A stretch of DNA of 64,000 nucleotides from Bolinopsis microptera (GCF_026151205.1 NC_087073.1:6469001-6533000); one strand, 5' to 3'; positions 49,301 through 58,879 are shown, counted from the stretch's first letter. Notes: a model not told the origin generated them from the sequence alone. A program made the numbers and translations.

Positions 49301-50170
49301 ACAATGAACGGAACTGAAATAAGTATGCGAAATTCCACTAAGTTTCTAGGAGTAACACTCGATAGCAAACACACGTGGAATGACCACATCAAAAACCAGT
49401 GTAAAAAAGCCAAAGGCATACTCATGGATTGCAGGAGAGCCATTGGACCAACATGGGGGTTCACCCCCAAGACCATGAAATGGATATATATCAGACCTTC
49501 CTTGACATCACTGCAACAATCTAGTCTGGCTCACTGATGTGTCCAAAAAACATAACTTAACAATCCTAAGCTGCGTACAGCAGCTAGGGAATATTCTCAT
49601 AACAGGAGGGTTACCATCAACTCATGGAGCAGCTCTAGACATCATCACCGGAATTATCCCCATTGACCTGGTGATAGAAGAGGAAGCAGCAAAAGGAGCT
49701 CTTAGACTCAAATCCAACAACCACTGGATACATAAGCCAATGGTTTTAACAAGAAGGGCAACCTAACCATGCCACCCACACAAAACTAAACGAACAATTA
49801 CTAAAGGCTATCAATCTCAATTGTGAAGGGCAAGATCAACAGACTACATCACTGAATGCTGACATTTGTTTTACTACAGAAATTCCTCGACTCTCAGAGT
49901 ATGAGGAAATTGAGAACGATACCAACACCATACAATGCTACACAGACGGCTCCAAAATTAATGAACAAGTTGGAGCAGCAGTGTACATTGTGGATAACGA
50001 CACCCCTCCACATGAGGAGTCCTACCACCTAGGAACCAACTCAACCGTCTTCCAGGCCTAGACCTTTGCCGTAGGTACAGCGGCAAAAATATTACAGGAA
50101 TCTGGAACTAAAACTAGAAAAATCATCATAAACTGTGATATCCAGGCGACAATAATGTCAAGGATACAAG
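46360..50170 (+). pseudogene. Dead LINE: reverse transcriptase and RNase H (I/R1-like)
   Basis: The plus strand reads as a decayed LINE polyprotein: RT entry (ASGPDGLRPIMLQKG, SGYVPDSWHNSTGIFLPKPG), RT core (FLYVEGAFDNVAFKSIEKAL, then GFADDIAL), thumb (NSTKFLGVTLDSKHTWNDHI) and a downstream RNase H (CYTDGSKINEQVGAAVYIV, IIINCDIQA). RNase H after the RT is typical of the I/R1/LOA side of the LINE tree. It is dead: stops interrupt every part, the first catalytic RT Asp position reads Y (FLYVEGAFD), and the position expected to be the RNase H Glu after VFQA is a TAG. The RT core is present three times in tandem (see repeat). No APE endonuclease or 5' end remains. Confidence 0.85.
46810..49848 (+). 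repeat. 1013-bp tandem triplication within the dead LINE
   Basis: Three almost identical units start at 46810, 47823 and 48836. All share the same stops, so the amplification came after the LINE died. Copies 2 and 3 share changes absent from copy 1, and copy 3 alone has ADE for ADD and a 4-bp insertion near 49522, which argues for stepwise duplication. The junctions contain a short repeated phrase, AAGATCAACAG. Confidence 0.95.
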
Positions 50171-50499
50171 GATACAAAAGTGATAATTATTTTATTGAAT
50201 CCACAATAGTTATAATTCTGAAATAATTTAAAGTTACACAATTCTAGTTATTTACAATTGTGTAGGGATAAAATAGAAATGTTTTATAATACTATTATCT
50301 TTAAATAGATCGAATTTGTAGAGTTCAATCTTATTTTGAGGTCCTATGGCATTATGCTCTGGCCAGAATGGCAAGGAAAAATGTCAAACAGTATATATTA
50401 TATACAATAAATTAAATCAAGTGATGCAATTGGCAGAGCACAATCGTAAATCCTGAGCAACAGATATCATCTATCCCTCGTAGCCCTTCTCCTCAGGTA
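50171..50499. other. AT-rich spacer between TE remnants
   Basis: Starts with a doubled AAGGATACA near 50161. No coding remnant is recognised until the minus-strand repeat ORF begins. Confidence 0.4.
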
Positions 50500-51188
50500 T
50501 TAGGTTGCCTTTCCACGTACACCTCTAACTGCTACTAGCACACTCCTCATTATATCCATGCTCAGGTGTGTCCTGATGTTACACATCACCTGGCTGTAGT
50601 CCTCCTTGGTCTTGTTGGCTATCAACACAGCAAGTCTCCTTATGAAACGCTTGGCCTCAGGTGCCATTTCTCCTGTAGTGGTAAATACAAGGGGGACGAA
50701 TGATCCTTTATCCAATTGTAGCAATGGTTCTTTTTCTCATTCTTGTGCAGAGTGTAGAGCTGTGGCATGGTCTTTCCTTGATATGTAAGCGATTTAGGAT
50801 TGAAGGAGAAAGTCCTCTCAAATGTGCTCTACACTCCTCTTGCTGATATATCGAGCCTAGCCTTATCAGCATTGTTGCCCTTTTGTTGGAAGTTGGCTGA
50901 TTCTATAGGTGTTAACAGGGGCTCGATCCTCACATCCTTGGTCACCAGCCTAAGGTATTCCGCAACTGAGTCTCTCACGTTGTTATGACGGTCGCAGAAT
51001 TTTGGGGTGTTAGGGATGTCCCAACCATACCGGAAATGAACAGCATCTCTGAAGTCTTGCTTGCTGTAAGCATACCCTAGCTGTTGAATGGGGAGAGGGA
51101 GACATGTTAGCCAAGCTCTTGACCCATGCTCTTGTACCAGCTGCAGTGACTCCCTGATATTCTCATCCACTTCACTCATTATCTCAGC
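50500..51188 (-). pseudogene. C-terminal part of a repeat-associated ORF, split by insertion
   Basis: Minus-strand frames read MSEVDENIRESLQLVQEHGS..., then FRDAVHFRYGW, HNNVRDSVAEYL, KARLDISARG and, after a break, FVPLVFTTTGEMAPEAKRF and a basic end. I recognise this block order from repetitive hypothetical proteins common near transposons in invertebrate genomes; its biochemical role is unknown to me. The segment between ISARG and FVPLVF is shortened and out of frame, so it is decayed. The reading frame continues across the insertion at 51189-57476 into 57477-57607. Confidence 0.6.
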
Positions 51189-51225
51189 CAGTGGCGTAAT
51201 GAAGGAGCCCGCTGACCCTGCTGTG

Positions 51226-51226
<1 letters not shown>

Positions 51227-51259
<33 letters not shown>
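51227..51259. repeat. (G)33 homopolymer
   Basis: An uninterrupted run of about 33 G inside the left subterminal region of the TIR-bounded insertion. The true length may differ because such runs are hard to sequence. Confidence 0.9.
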
Positions 51260-52228
51260 CGTGTTAGGGGGGGTGCCAAATCGTTGTTTGAATGTGGGAC
51301 AATTTCGAAAACTTAACTTAAGTTTTGATTGAAATAAATTTTCGTGCACATACAGAATGAATGGTTAATAATTTAATATATATGTAGACCAAGGTCTGTG
51401 CACGGGATGCTTCCTGGAAGAATCCAGTTCTTTTAGCGGGGCACCCTACCTAAAGCCAAATTGAGATATAATAATCATATTCCTAGAGAAATAATCAGAA
51501 ATCGAATACCAATCAAATAATATGATATATAGGAGTAGTAACCATATTTACTATGCAAAATGCCCCAACCACATAGTGTAAATTTATATAGAATTCAAAT
51601 TCCATATCATCATTAAACCTCAATAGTCAATATAATAGCCCAAGCAAAATTAAGTAACTTCTTATATACCTTACTGTCATACTACTAATTAATTAAACAT
51701 TTGAAATCTGTTAACCAGAGAAAAAATTTCTAAACCTAATGCAAGTGAAATAATTTAGATGCAATAATGAATGCCTAATGTGAGTATCATCTGTCAATGT
51801 CCTTGTAAAAAAGTCTGTAAAAGAGATATGAGTAACTAATATAGAAGAAAAAACAGGAAGTTGTCGTCTGTTGAAAAATAAATAAAATATCTAGAATATA
51901 AATTAGAATATAAAATAACATTCAGTCAGTGTGTCGTCAATAAACTGTACAATTAACAAATGTTGAAACTGGTTGATACAGTCACCAAAAATAAAATACT
52001 AAGTATAATAAGTAAATAAATTAAATGTGGTCTATAAAACTACCACTAGGTATAATAGGTCAATAAATTAAAAGTGGTTTATAAAACTACCACTGTGCGA
52101 ACCCTTTCTCCAGTTAAAACATGTCAGTCATGTGCAGAATCAATCAAAATGGTAAGGTGGTAAAAAAGGGAAAATCCTTTCGATACATAAATTATATATG
52201 CCTCAGATTTAAAAGAATTAGAAGATAC

Positions 52229-55204
52229 TTAGTTATCGTCGACTATGATTGCAGTGTAAAATTTGTCATATGAATTGTCGACGGTATAATTAGGGTCTGT
52301 TGTTATAGATGAGAGTAGCTGTTTCTTATACGAATCACTAAGGCTTTTAACATCGGGCAGATTTCGTAGATCTGTTGGAACATTATTCCAACATTTTGCC
52401 CCCAAGTATTGAAAGTTTTTATGTGATGTTGATCTATTAACATATAGGTTGCAGCTTTCGCCGCTCCTACTACCTCCTGATATGTAACTAAATTTGTTCA
52501 TAAAGTTTGTAGGACAATTGTCATGGATGATTCTAAACATATAATTTGACAGATGGAGTTGTCGTCTAAGATGGAGTGGTAACCATTTCATGTCTCTATA
52601 AACATTAAGGCTGCTCTCTGTTTGTGGAACGTTGAGAGCTATTTTGGCTACCTTTTTGTACAGAGTGTCAAGTTCAGCAAGTTTTGTCTTGCCAGCTCTA
52701 CAATAGATCGTGTCTAAATAATCGAATTGTGGCAACATGAGTGCATTGGCAAACATTTTCCTATATTTAATGGGTAGCAGTGCTTTACTTCTATACATGG
52801 CACCAATTCTCTTCATGACCTTCTTAATAATATAATCTACATGGCTTTTGAAGTTTAATTTACTATCTAGAATGAGGCCAAGATATTTTGTCTCTTTGCA
52901 CTCCTTGATTGTGAAAGTTACCTCATTACATTCAATGGTTAATTCATCATGTTGATCAACAGAATCAAACAATAGGAATTCAGTCTTCTTTTCATTGAGT
53001 GATAATTTATTTACACTGAGCCATTTAAAGATTGTCATAAGTTCTATTTTCATGTTTATAAATGTGCTTCTGCAGGTTTGATCAAAGAATAGTGCACCAT
53101 CATCTGCAAATAGAAAGGGCTTAGATAGGTTACAGGCATAAATGATGTCATTTATGAAGATACTAAATAATATAGGCCCAATGATGCTTCCTTGTGGTAC
53201 ACCACTCAGAACTTCTAAAAATGAACTTATTTTGCCATTGATCCTAGTGCATTGATATCTACAAGATAAGAAGTTCTTAAACCAGGTTAAAGCAATGCCA
53301 CCAATTCCATAATATGCCAATTTTTGAAGCAATATTTCATGATTCACTGTGTCAAAGGCCTTCTTAAGATCAAGAAAGATAATTCCTGGTTTATAAGACT
53401 TAGATTTACTCATATATATTTCGTCCATCAGATCGTACATCAAATAAGTTGTGGAGTGATTTTTCCGAAAGCCATATTGATGCCGGATGAAAAGTTTGTT
53501 CTCTTCCATGTAATCAGTGAGTTGCTTGCCGACAAAGTATTCTATAAGTTTTCCTACAAGTGGAAGGATGGATATTGGCCTGTAATTATTAGGATCATCT
53601 TTCATTCCTGCCTTATGGATGGGAGTTACTCTAGCTTTTTTACAAAGGGTTGGTACAACACCTGTATTAAGGCTCAAATTGACAATATGGGTCAGTGGCT
53701 CAACTATGTGTGGTACAGCTTGCTTAAGTAAAAATAGAGGCACATCGTCATATGAGGCCTTGTCATTCTTGAGCGTTTCGACATACATTAGGATATCAGT
53801 TTCATTTATTTCTTGGAATCTATCAAATGAGATGTTAGAAGTTCTAGGAGGTAAAAAATCAGTAAAACTAACTCTTTCAATATTGGGGGCCTGATTTTGT
53901 AATCTTGATCCAACATTTGCAAAATGAAAGTTAAATAGCTCAGGATCATTCTCATTGATAGTTTGACAATTAGTTGTACCAGGGGTCATATTTGATGCCA
54001 GTTTGATAGTTTTCCATACCCCTTTAAGATCATTCTTGGCACTTTTAACTTGTAGATCATCGATTACATTAGCCTTTTTGCAGGTTTTAGCTAATTTATT
54101 TCTAATATTTCTCTGAATCTTGTAGCAATCCCAAGCCTCATTACACTTTATACATTTGCTACATATACCACATTTATTGCAATTTCCATTGTCTCTCTTA
54201 TCCTTCTTTTTACGGAATTTCTTTAGAAGAAAATGTGTATGATTAATGGCATTTAAAAGTTCAGCAGAAGGTTTATGTATGAACTTTTCATGCCTTTCTA
54301 TGGTCTTGCAAGGGAAGAAGGTTGCATATGCCTGTTCAATATGATGACAAAGGCCAGCAGTGATAGCTTCAACATCTGTACTTTCCAATAGTGGACTGTA
54401 ATCAGAACAGGTATCTAGATAGTCTAAGAATTGTTTAACATTACGTTTACAATGATTTCTAATTTCAACCTTTTCAAATTTAGGAGCTATAGGTACTTTA
54501 CAATCTATCTCACACATAATAGCTTGATGATCCCCAATACGTTCATCAAGAACAGAAGATTGAACAAAATCTGCATAACAGTTAGTGAATATTACATCAA
54601 TAGTAGTCTGGGTAAAATTGTCTCCACGTTTAGCAACTCTAGTTATCCCTTGAATGGTTTGAACTAGATTGTAACATCTCAAGGTCATATCTAATTTTTT
54701 GTACTGGGTGGATGAGATATTATTCTGGTCAATGTTTATATCCCCAATCCAGATAACCTTTTTCCCGTTCAATTTTTTCATGCAAAAATGAATGTACTCA
54801 ATAAAGTTATCAACACTGCAATAATTTCCAGAGCGATAGAAGCAGCAAACATTGATCTTGCTATTCTTAAGCTTCACCCATAATGCTTCAATGTTATCAA
54901 GCTTACTATCCATAACTAATTCTGTGTAAGCTAGTTTTTTGTTTATCATTAAGCCACAACCACCCCTAGAACTGTTTGGCCTGTCGCATCGCATAATGTT
55001 GAAGGAGGAAGGAATATTTATGGTGTCTGTGTCAATAGTATCATTAAGATTCATCTCATTTAGGGAAAGTATGTCTAGCTTATGATCTCGAATGAGTTGA
55101 GTAAGTTCATTACTTTTAGCTAAATTTAGGAGACCACCTTGAATGTTACAGTGACCAATACAAAGGTTATGAAATTTGTCAGCTGAGTTGTGAATATTTG
55201 TCAT
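52229..55204 (-). CDS. LINE ORF2: APE endonuclease and reverse transcriptase (CR1/jockey group)
   Basis: 991 residues with no interruption. Residues ~12-235 form the APE-type endonuclease: GHCNIQG, E50 in LNEMNL, GDINID (D155, N157), TTIDVIFTN and GDHQAI (D225, H226). Residues ~520-760 form the RT: PIHKAG, NYRPISILP, QYGFRKNHST, FLDLKKAFDTVNHEILLQKL (first catalytic Asp D612), SGVPQGSIIGPILF and FADDGALF (D701, D702), then LSLNEKKTEFLLF and a thumb/C-terminal region ending near SYDKFYTAIIVDDN. Between the two enzymes is a Cys-rich cluster (C342, C345, C348, C351, C354, C360). Together these nick target DNA and copy the element RNA there. All catalytic residues are present. ORF1 lies 135 bp upstream on the same strand. 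There is no RNase H and no LTR. Confidence 0.96.
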   Translation of the reverse strand: MTNIHNSADKFHNLCIGHCNIQGGLLNLAKSNELTQLIRDHKLDILSLNEMNLNDTIDTDTINIPSSFNIMRCDRPNSSRGGCGLMINKKLAYTELVMDSKLDNIEALWVKLKNSKINVCCFYRSGNYCSVDNFIEYIHFCMKKLNGKKVIWIGDINIDQNNISSTQYKKLDMTLRCYNLVQTIQGITRVAKRGDNFTQTTIDVIFTNCYADFVQSSVLDERIGDHQAIMCEIDCKVPIAPKFEKVEIRNHCKRNVKQFLDYLDTCSDYSPLLESTDVEAITAGLCHHIEQAYATFFPCKTIERHEKFIHKPSAELLNAINHTHFLLKKFRKKKDKRDNGNCNKCGICSKCIKCNEAWDCYKIQRNIRNKLAKTCKKANVIDDLQVKSAKNDLKGVWKTIKLASNMTPGTTNCQTINENDPELFNFHFANVGSRLQNQAPNIERVSFTDFLPPRTSNISFDRFQEINETDILMYVETLKNDKASYDDVPLFLLKQAVPHIVEPLTHIVNLSLNTGVVPTLCKKARVTPIHKAGMKDDPNNYRPISILPLVGKLIEYFVGKQLTDYMEENKLFIRHQYGFRKNHSTTYLMYDLMDEIYMSKSKSYKPGIIFLDLKKAFDTVNHEILLQKLAYYGIGGIALTWFKNFLSCRYQCTRINGKISSFLEVLSGVPQGSIIGPILFSIFINDIIYACNLSKPFLFADDGALFFDQTCRSTFINMKIELMTIFKWLSVNKLSLNEKKTEFLLFDSVDQHDELTIECNEVTFTIKECKETKYLGLILDSKLNFKSHVDYIIKKVMKRIGAMYRSKALLPIKYRKMFANALMLPQFDYLDTIYCRAGKTKLAELDTLYKKVAKIALNVPQTESSLNVYRDMKWLPLHLRRQLHLSNYMFRIIHDNCPTNFMNKFSYISGGSRSGESCNLYVNRSTSHKNFQYLGAKCWNNVPTDLRNLPDVKSLSDSYKKQLLSSITTDPNYTVDNSYDKFYTAIIVDDN

Positions 55205-55339
55205 TTTACAAAACGTGTTAGTCGTTGTGTCTGATTAAACTAAAATCAGGTGAAAATTATCCGCCTGTAAATATTTTCAATAGAAAAGTTTTAAACTTGA
55301 AATCAAAATAAATATTCAGGTGGAAATGTCATGTCGATT

Positions 55340-56950
55340 TCAATGGTGAGCATGGTACTTGATGTGCTTTGCTAGTTTAAAGATACCATCGCTGTTTAGA
55401 TGCACATTGTCTTCCCCAAATCTACTAAAACAAGATGATTTCCTAAATCCAGATCTATCACTAAACAAAAATCGATTCATCTCTGTGGGTATAAAGCTAA
55501 CAAACGAGTATTTGGAAGGAATCTTAGATAAAAAGATATTGATGTCATTTATCACTTTATTTCTAGCAAAACTTTCTCTTGGTAAAATGTTTATGATCTT
55601 AATTTTTGCAGCTGGAGCCCACGAGTGAAGTGACTGGATCAGATTATCAATAGAGCGATTGGTGTTATCAAGGGCCTTTGCTTTTCCTGTGAACTCATCG
55701 GGTGACAATAATCTATTCCTCATGTGTCGAGGACTCTCTAGGATTAAGTCCACATCATTAGTTCCACACATGAGTACGATGGTCTTCACATTATTTGCAT
55801 CAATTGACCTCTTTCTTTCATCTGAGTGGAAGCGTTCATTGATACCGTTTGCAATGCCACCAGGATAGTGAAATACATGTGCTTCTTGATGAGCAGAGGA
55901 TAGTTTTGTAGCATCTAACTTGGAGAACATGCTTGAGCTAACATACACAGCAAGGGATTTGCTTTTGACTGAAGCAGGGGGTACGGTGCTCTTATGAGTG
56001 ATTTTGTTGGGTGATGATTTCCCTTTGATTGAGGGTTCAGTTTCTCTTACAGTAACGAAAGGCTTACTTGAGGTATCGGGTGGAGCAGACAAGGTTGCAC
56101 TGCCATCAATCTGGCGCAGAGTAATGCTAATTCTCATGTCATCAGTATGGTCCTGAATAAGGCTGTGTTCAAAGCTGTCCTGAGATTTTCTGGTCATAAT
56201 CATTATGTCGCCATGGGAGAGAGTAAGATTGGCAACGTGGACTTTGCTTTTAGACCTAAAACTGAGGACTCTTGTTGCTCCTAACGATATGGTGGAAATC
56301 ATGGAGCCTGGTGATATGGACCTCTCATCATCTGAATGGAATGGTATTCCTTGCTTGCCATTTTCATACTTAGTGATCATGGCGCTGTTAAATATCAGAC
56401 TTGGGAACTGTGAGCGTAAACGTTCTAAAATAGACTTTAATAAGGGATTGTCATTTAACGGCCTTGTGTTATGGAAGCCTCCATTGTAGGCATATGGGAA
56501 ATCCCCATAGTATGCTACAGCCCTATTGTTAAACGTTTGTGTGTATTGTGTTTCCATATCCAACTTGAGAGTGTCAACAAACCTGAATACACCTCGACTC
56601 AAATCATGATATGGATTGATGGACTTACCCACAACGTTAACACTGGTTGAAGATTGTTTGTTAACATCAGAAGAGTTCACAAGAGATGGGTTGCTATTAA
56701 GTTCAGTCACACTGCTAACTTCACAGTTTTGAGTTTCTGATTCATGTTCAGAGATAAGAACATTGTCCCCGCAAGAGAATGGAACCGCAATTTTGTCATG
56801 GCCTGAGCCTTGGGTAAGTTTGGTTAGACGAGCAATTTGTCTCCTCAAATTGTCGTTTTCAAGACTTAGTGATACACAGGTAGAACATTTTGCTTTTGCA
56901 CTGTTAGGTCTGTCACGAAGGCTGTAATTTCTGATTGGGATACCGGACAT
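55340..56950 (-). CDS. LINE ORF1: AlkB-like dioxygenase fused to SGNH hydrolase
   Basis: 536 residues, uninterrupted. Residues 22-50: a C-x2-C pair and a short coiled coil. Residues ~113-282: an AlkB-family 2-oxoglutarate/Fe(II) dioxygenase with iron ligands H205, D207 (FHSDDERSISPGS) and H262 (FEHSL), and the R273/R279 pair (DMRISITLR) for 2-oxoglutarate; the strands FNSAMITKYENG and LTLSHGDIMIM fit ALKBH2-like enzymes. Residues ~332-535: an SGNH/GDSL-type hydrolase with the block I serine in VYVSSSM (about 338-340), G364, N398 in CGTNDV, and D514/H517 in DNVHL. SGNH (esterase) domains are known in ORF1 of CR1-group LINEs; I do not recall the AlkB fusion as a described feature. Both active sites look complete. 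A role in repairing or demethylating the element's RNA, or in RNP handling, is inference. Confidence 0.92.
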   Translation of the reverse strand: MSGIPIRNYSLRDRPNSAKAKCSTCVSLSLENDNLRRQIARLTKLTQGSGHDKIAVPFSCGDNVLISEHESETQNCEVSSVTELNSNPSLVNSSDVNKQSSTSVNVVGKSINPYHDLSRGVFRFVDTLKLDMETQYTQTFNNRAVAYYGDFPYAYNGGFHNTRPLNDNPLLKSILERLRSQFPSLIFNSAMITKYENGKQGIPFHSDDERSISPGSMISTISLGATRVLSFRSKSKVHVANLTLSHGDIMIMTRKSQDSFEHSLIQDHTDDMRISITLRQIDGSATLSAPPDTSSKPFVTVRETEPSIKGKSSPNKITHKSTVPPASVKSKSLAVYVSSSMFSKLDATKLSSAHQEAHVFHYPGGIANGINERFHSDERKRSIDANNVKTIVLMCGTNDVDLILESPRHMRNRLLSPDEFTGKAKALDNTNRSIDNLIQSLHSWAPAAKIKIINILPRESFARNKVINDINIFLSKIPSKYSFVSFIPTEMNRFLFSDRSGFRKSSCFSRFGEDNVHLNSDGIFKLAKHIKYHAHH

Positions 56951-57476
56951 AGTTCAAATAAACACAATAATGCAAAGAATTCAGGATAGAGTCTAAAACC
57001 GATGCTACTGTTTAGTTATTTAGTTGTTGATTACAGTACCTTTGCAGCAATTCAGAAGATGGGAATGAGTGGTGTCTGATATTCTTTAGGTGATAGATGG
57101 GTGATAGGTGATAGATGGGAGTTAACAGCTCTTAAAAACGATGTCTGATAGTCTTTAGGATGTCTTTAAATAAACTATCGTGCAACAATCATTTAAATCG
57201 ACATACAACCTGTAATGGTTGCTACATTTGATTGAGGTGTTAATTCCCACTAGGGGTCCTCAATAAATGTAATAGATTTGTAGTGTTGTAATTAGTTTAA
57301 AACTAGCAAAACTGCGCGTTTTGCTATAGATACACACTTTTTTAGAGATTTTACCGGCGTATTCTCTAAAATCACCTAATTTGTTCAATTTTAGGGAGGG
57401 GCACCAAAAGGGGAGGGGGCGCCAACAGGGGGGCGCTTTTTCGGCGGGGGGGCCAACAGGCAACGTTACGCCACTG

Positions 57477-57607
57477 ATCTCAACAAGCTCCTTCTTCAAG
57501 CATAATTCTTTAACTAACTTGAGGCTGTCTACTCTGCCCTTTATCTTAATTTTATCAAACTTCATGTCTCCAGGGATGTCGGCCAGTGTGGCAATGAGCA
57601 ATACCAA
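57477..57607 (-). pseudogene. Upstream part of the split repeat-associated ORF
   Basis: The minus-strand frame from ATG 57607 reads MVLLIATLADIPGDMKF...KKELVEI up to the insertion edge. Removing the inserted element and one copy of the target duplication makes the frame continue directly into MSEVDEN at 51179, so the ORF was open at this point when the element landed. Confidence 0.6.
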
Positions 57608-57815
57608 AGTCCTACAATCAAGTTTCTACAATGGATACCAGCTCACTAAGCTATGATGGTAACTCTATTGCCAAACAAGGCTCTGATGACTTGGACTCTG
57701 CCCAAGTGCTACTACCAATACCAAAAGTATTATGGAAGGGAGCTCTGCGGAGTATAAGTCATCGGAAAATGAGGGGAACATGGAGAACGTTGCCCAACAC
57801 TCATTTTAAACGAGC

Positions 57816-58082
57816 ATGGAGACACTAGTTTACCAGATCAATCCCGAAACTTGGCAAAGAGAGCACAAGAACAGCGACACAATTCCTTACAGCGACAAAA
57901 TTCCTTACAACGACACAATTCCTTACTTGGACTCCTTCTACCTCAGTGTGACAGACATAGTGGACAAGTTCTCACTACCAACGATCATCGGCTTCATACA
58001 AGCAACAAAACGATTCACTAAATGTGGAGAAATAAAATTTTACCGGGTAAGCACAGGTAAGGGCTCCAAAGCTCTATCTTAG
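57816..58082 (+). CDS. Unrecognised ORF with DTIPY-type repeats
   Basis: An 88-codon plus-strand frame whose middle carries three near-copies of a short phrase (DTIPYSD, DKIPYND, DTIPYLD), followed by a hydrophobic stretch (KFSLPTIIGFIQATKRF). A second open frame (57631-57828, MDTSSLSYDG...) ends just where it begins, in another frame, as if one ORF had been frameshifted. A donor-like GGGTAAGC follows at about 58046. I do not recognise it. It lies next to the split repeat ORF and may be another TE fragment. Confidence 0.25.
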   Translation: METLVYQINPETWQREHKNSDTIPYSDKIPYNDTIPYLDSFYLSVTDIVDKFSLPTIIGFIQATKRFTKCGEIKFYRVSTGKGSKALS

Positions 58083-58317
58083 TATAACAGTGGTAATGAT
58101 CTATCCTATAGTGATAATGGCCACAGCCCCTACGAAGAAGAATGTCACTGAGGATGGCACAAGACACGACTGTGGTTCTGAAAGTGCTATTCTCAAATAA
58201 AGCTTTGAAACGTGAAATCATCAAAATATAAAAAGAGGTTTTAAAAGATTTGTGAAAAGAAGCTTTTCTGCCATCCCCATGACCAAAATTGGCGGTTTTG
58301 ACTGAATTTTTACCAGT

Positions 58318-58520
58318 GACCAATCAGTGAGGTCGGTAAGAGTAACGCAAGTTACCATCAAGGTACTGGAACCAGTATACCCGGAGTAAAATGCAATTAA
58401 AATATTGAATATGTCCTACGTACCAGGACATATTCAAATTTAACTTTCCGTGACCCAAATTTCACTATTCTGACTGAATTTTTCCTGGGTTACTATTTAT
58501 CAATGTCTCAAAGGATCTTC
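58318..58520. repeat. Dispersed repeat, second copy
   Basis: Matches 46157-46370 in order and spacing (GACCAATCAGTGAGGTCGGT, CATCAAGGTAC, AACCAGTATA, AAGGATCTTCTCCA). It extends slightly further than the common block into the same sequence that opens the dead LINE. Confidence 0.8.
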
Positions 58521-58764
58521 TCCAAATAAAAAATTGAAAAACGAAAAATCACAAAATATTTGACTGAATTTTTTAAAATGACCACTTACCCATGTCACTG
58601 AGGATTGCACAAGACTTGACGGATGTTCAATGTTACTCGTCTAAATTTCTTCGAAGTTGGAAGTAGCGCGCGCCGCTTTCCTCTCGAAATTTTAGCTCGA
58701 GGCAAGTGATACGAAATAGCGCGCGCCGAGCTTGTCCATTAACAATAAACATTTTATTTGACGA

Positions 58765-58850
58765 ATGACGATGTCAATTTTTCGCAGCTCGGCGAGGCCC
58801 AGTAGCGCATCTCGCCGATCTAACGAAGAAGCGAGAAGCATTTTCAATTA
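58765..58850 (+). repeat. CpG-rich dispersed repeat
   Basis: CGATGTCAATTTTTCGCAGC, TCGGCGAGGCCCAGTAG and CGCCGATCTAACGAAG match 22215-22280 and the inverted copies at 21485-21690 and 60590-60690. Confidence 0.7.
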
Positions 58851-58879
58851 TTGGATTCGCAGTGTTGCCCTTCAGATAG

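Larger units (their letters stand above)
52000..57000 (-). mobile_element. Two-ORF CR1/jockey-group LINE
   Basis: ORF1 (56950-55340) and ORF2 (55204-52229) form one non-LTR retrotransposon on the minus strand. The AT-rich sequence left of ORF2 would be its 3' UTR; a ~60-bp doubled phrase with GGTATAATAGGTCAATAAAT occurs at about 51990-52085. Ends are approximate because no target duplication for the LINE itself was found. Both ORFs are open, so the copy is young or still capable of movement. Confidence 0.8.
51189..57476. mobile_element. TIR-bounded insertion (hAT-like ends) enclosing a LINE
   Basis: Ends are exact inverted repeats, CAGTGGCGTAA on the left and TTACGCCACTG on the right, with G/C-run-rich subterminal DNA. 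Flanks are ATCTCAGC and ATCTCAAC, a 7/8 match for an 8-bp target duplication. CAGTGGCG-type ends with 8-bp duplications are characteristic of hAT transposons. The interior, however, is almost filled by the two LINE ORFs, and no transposase is seen. The simplest reading is a non-autonomous hAT element later invaded by a LINE; the alternative is that the retroelement ORFs moved as cargo. Confidence 0.65.

Noticed and set aside
53324-53894. Plus-strand ORFs inside the LINE
   Set aside because: Antisense shadows of ORF2; the minus-strand frame has all RT motifs.
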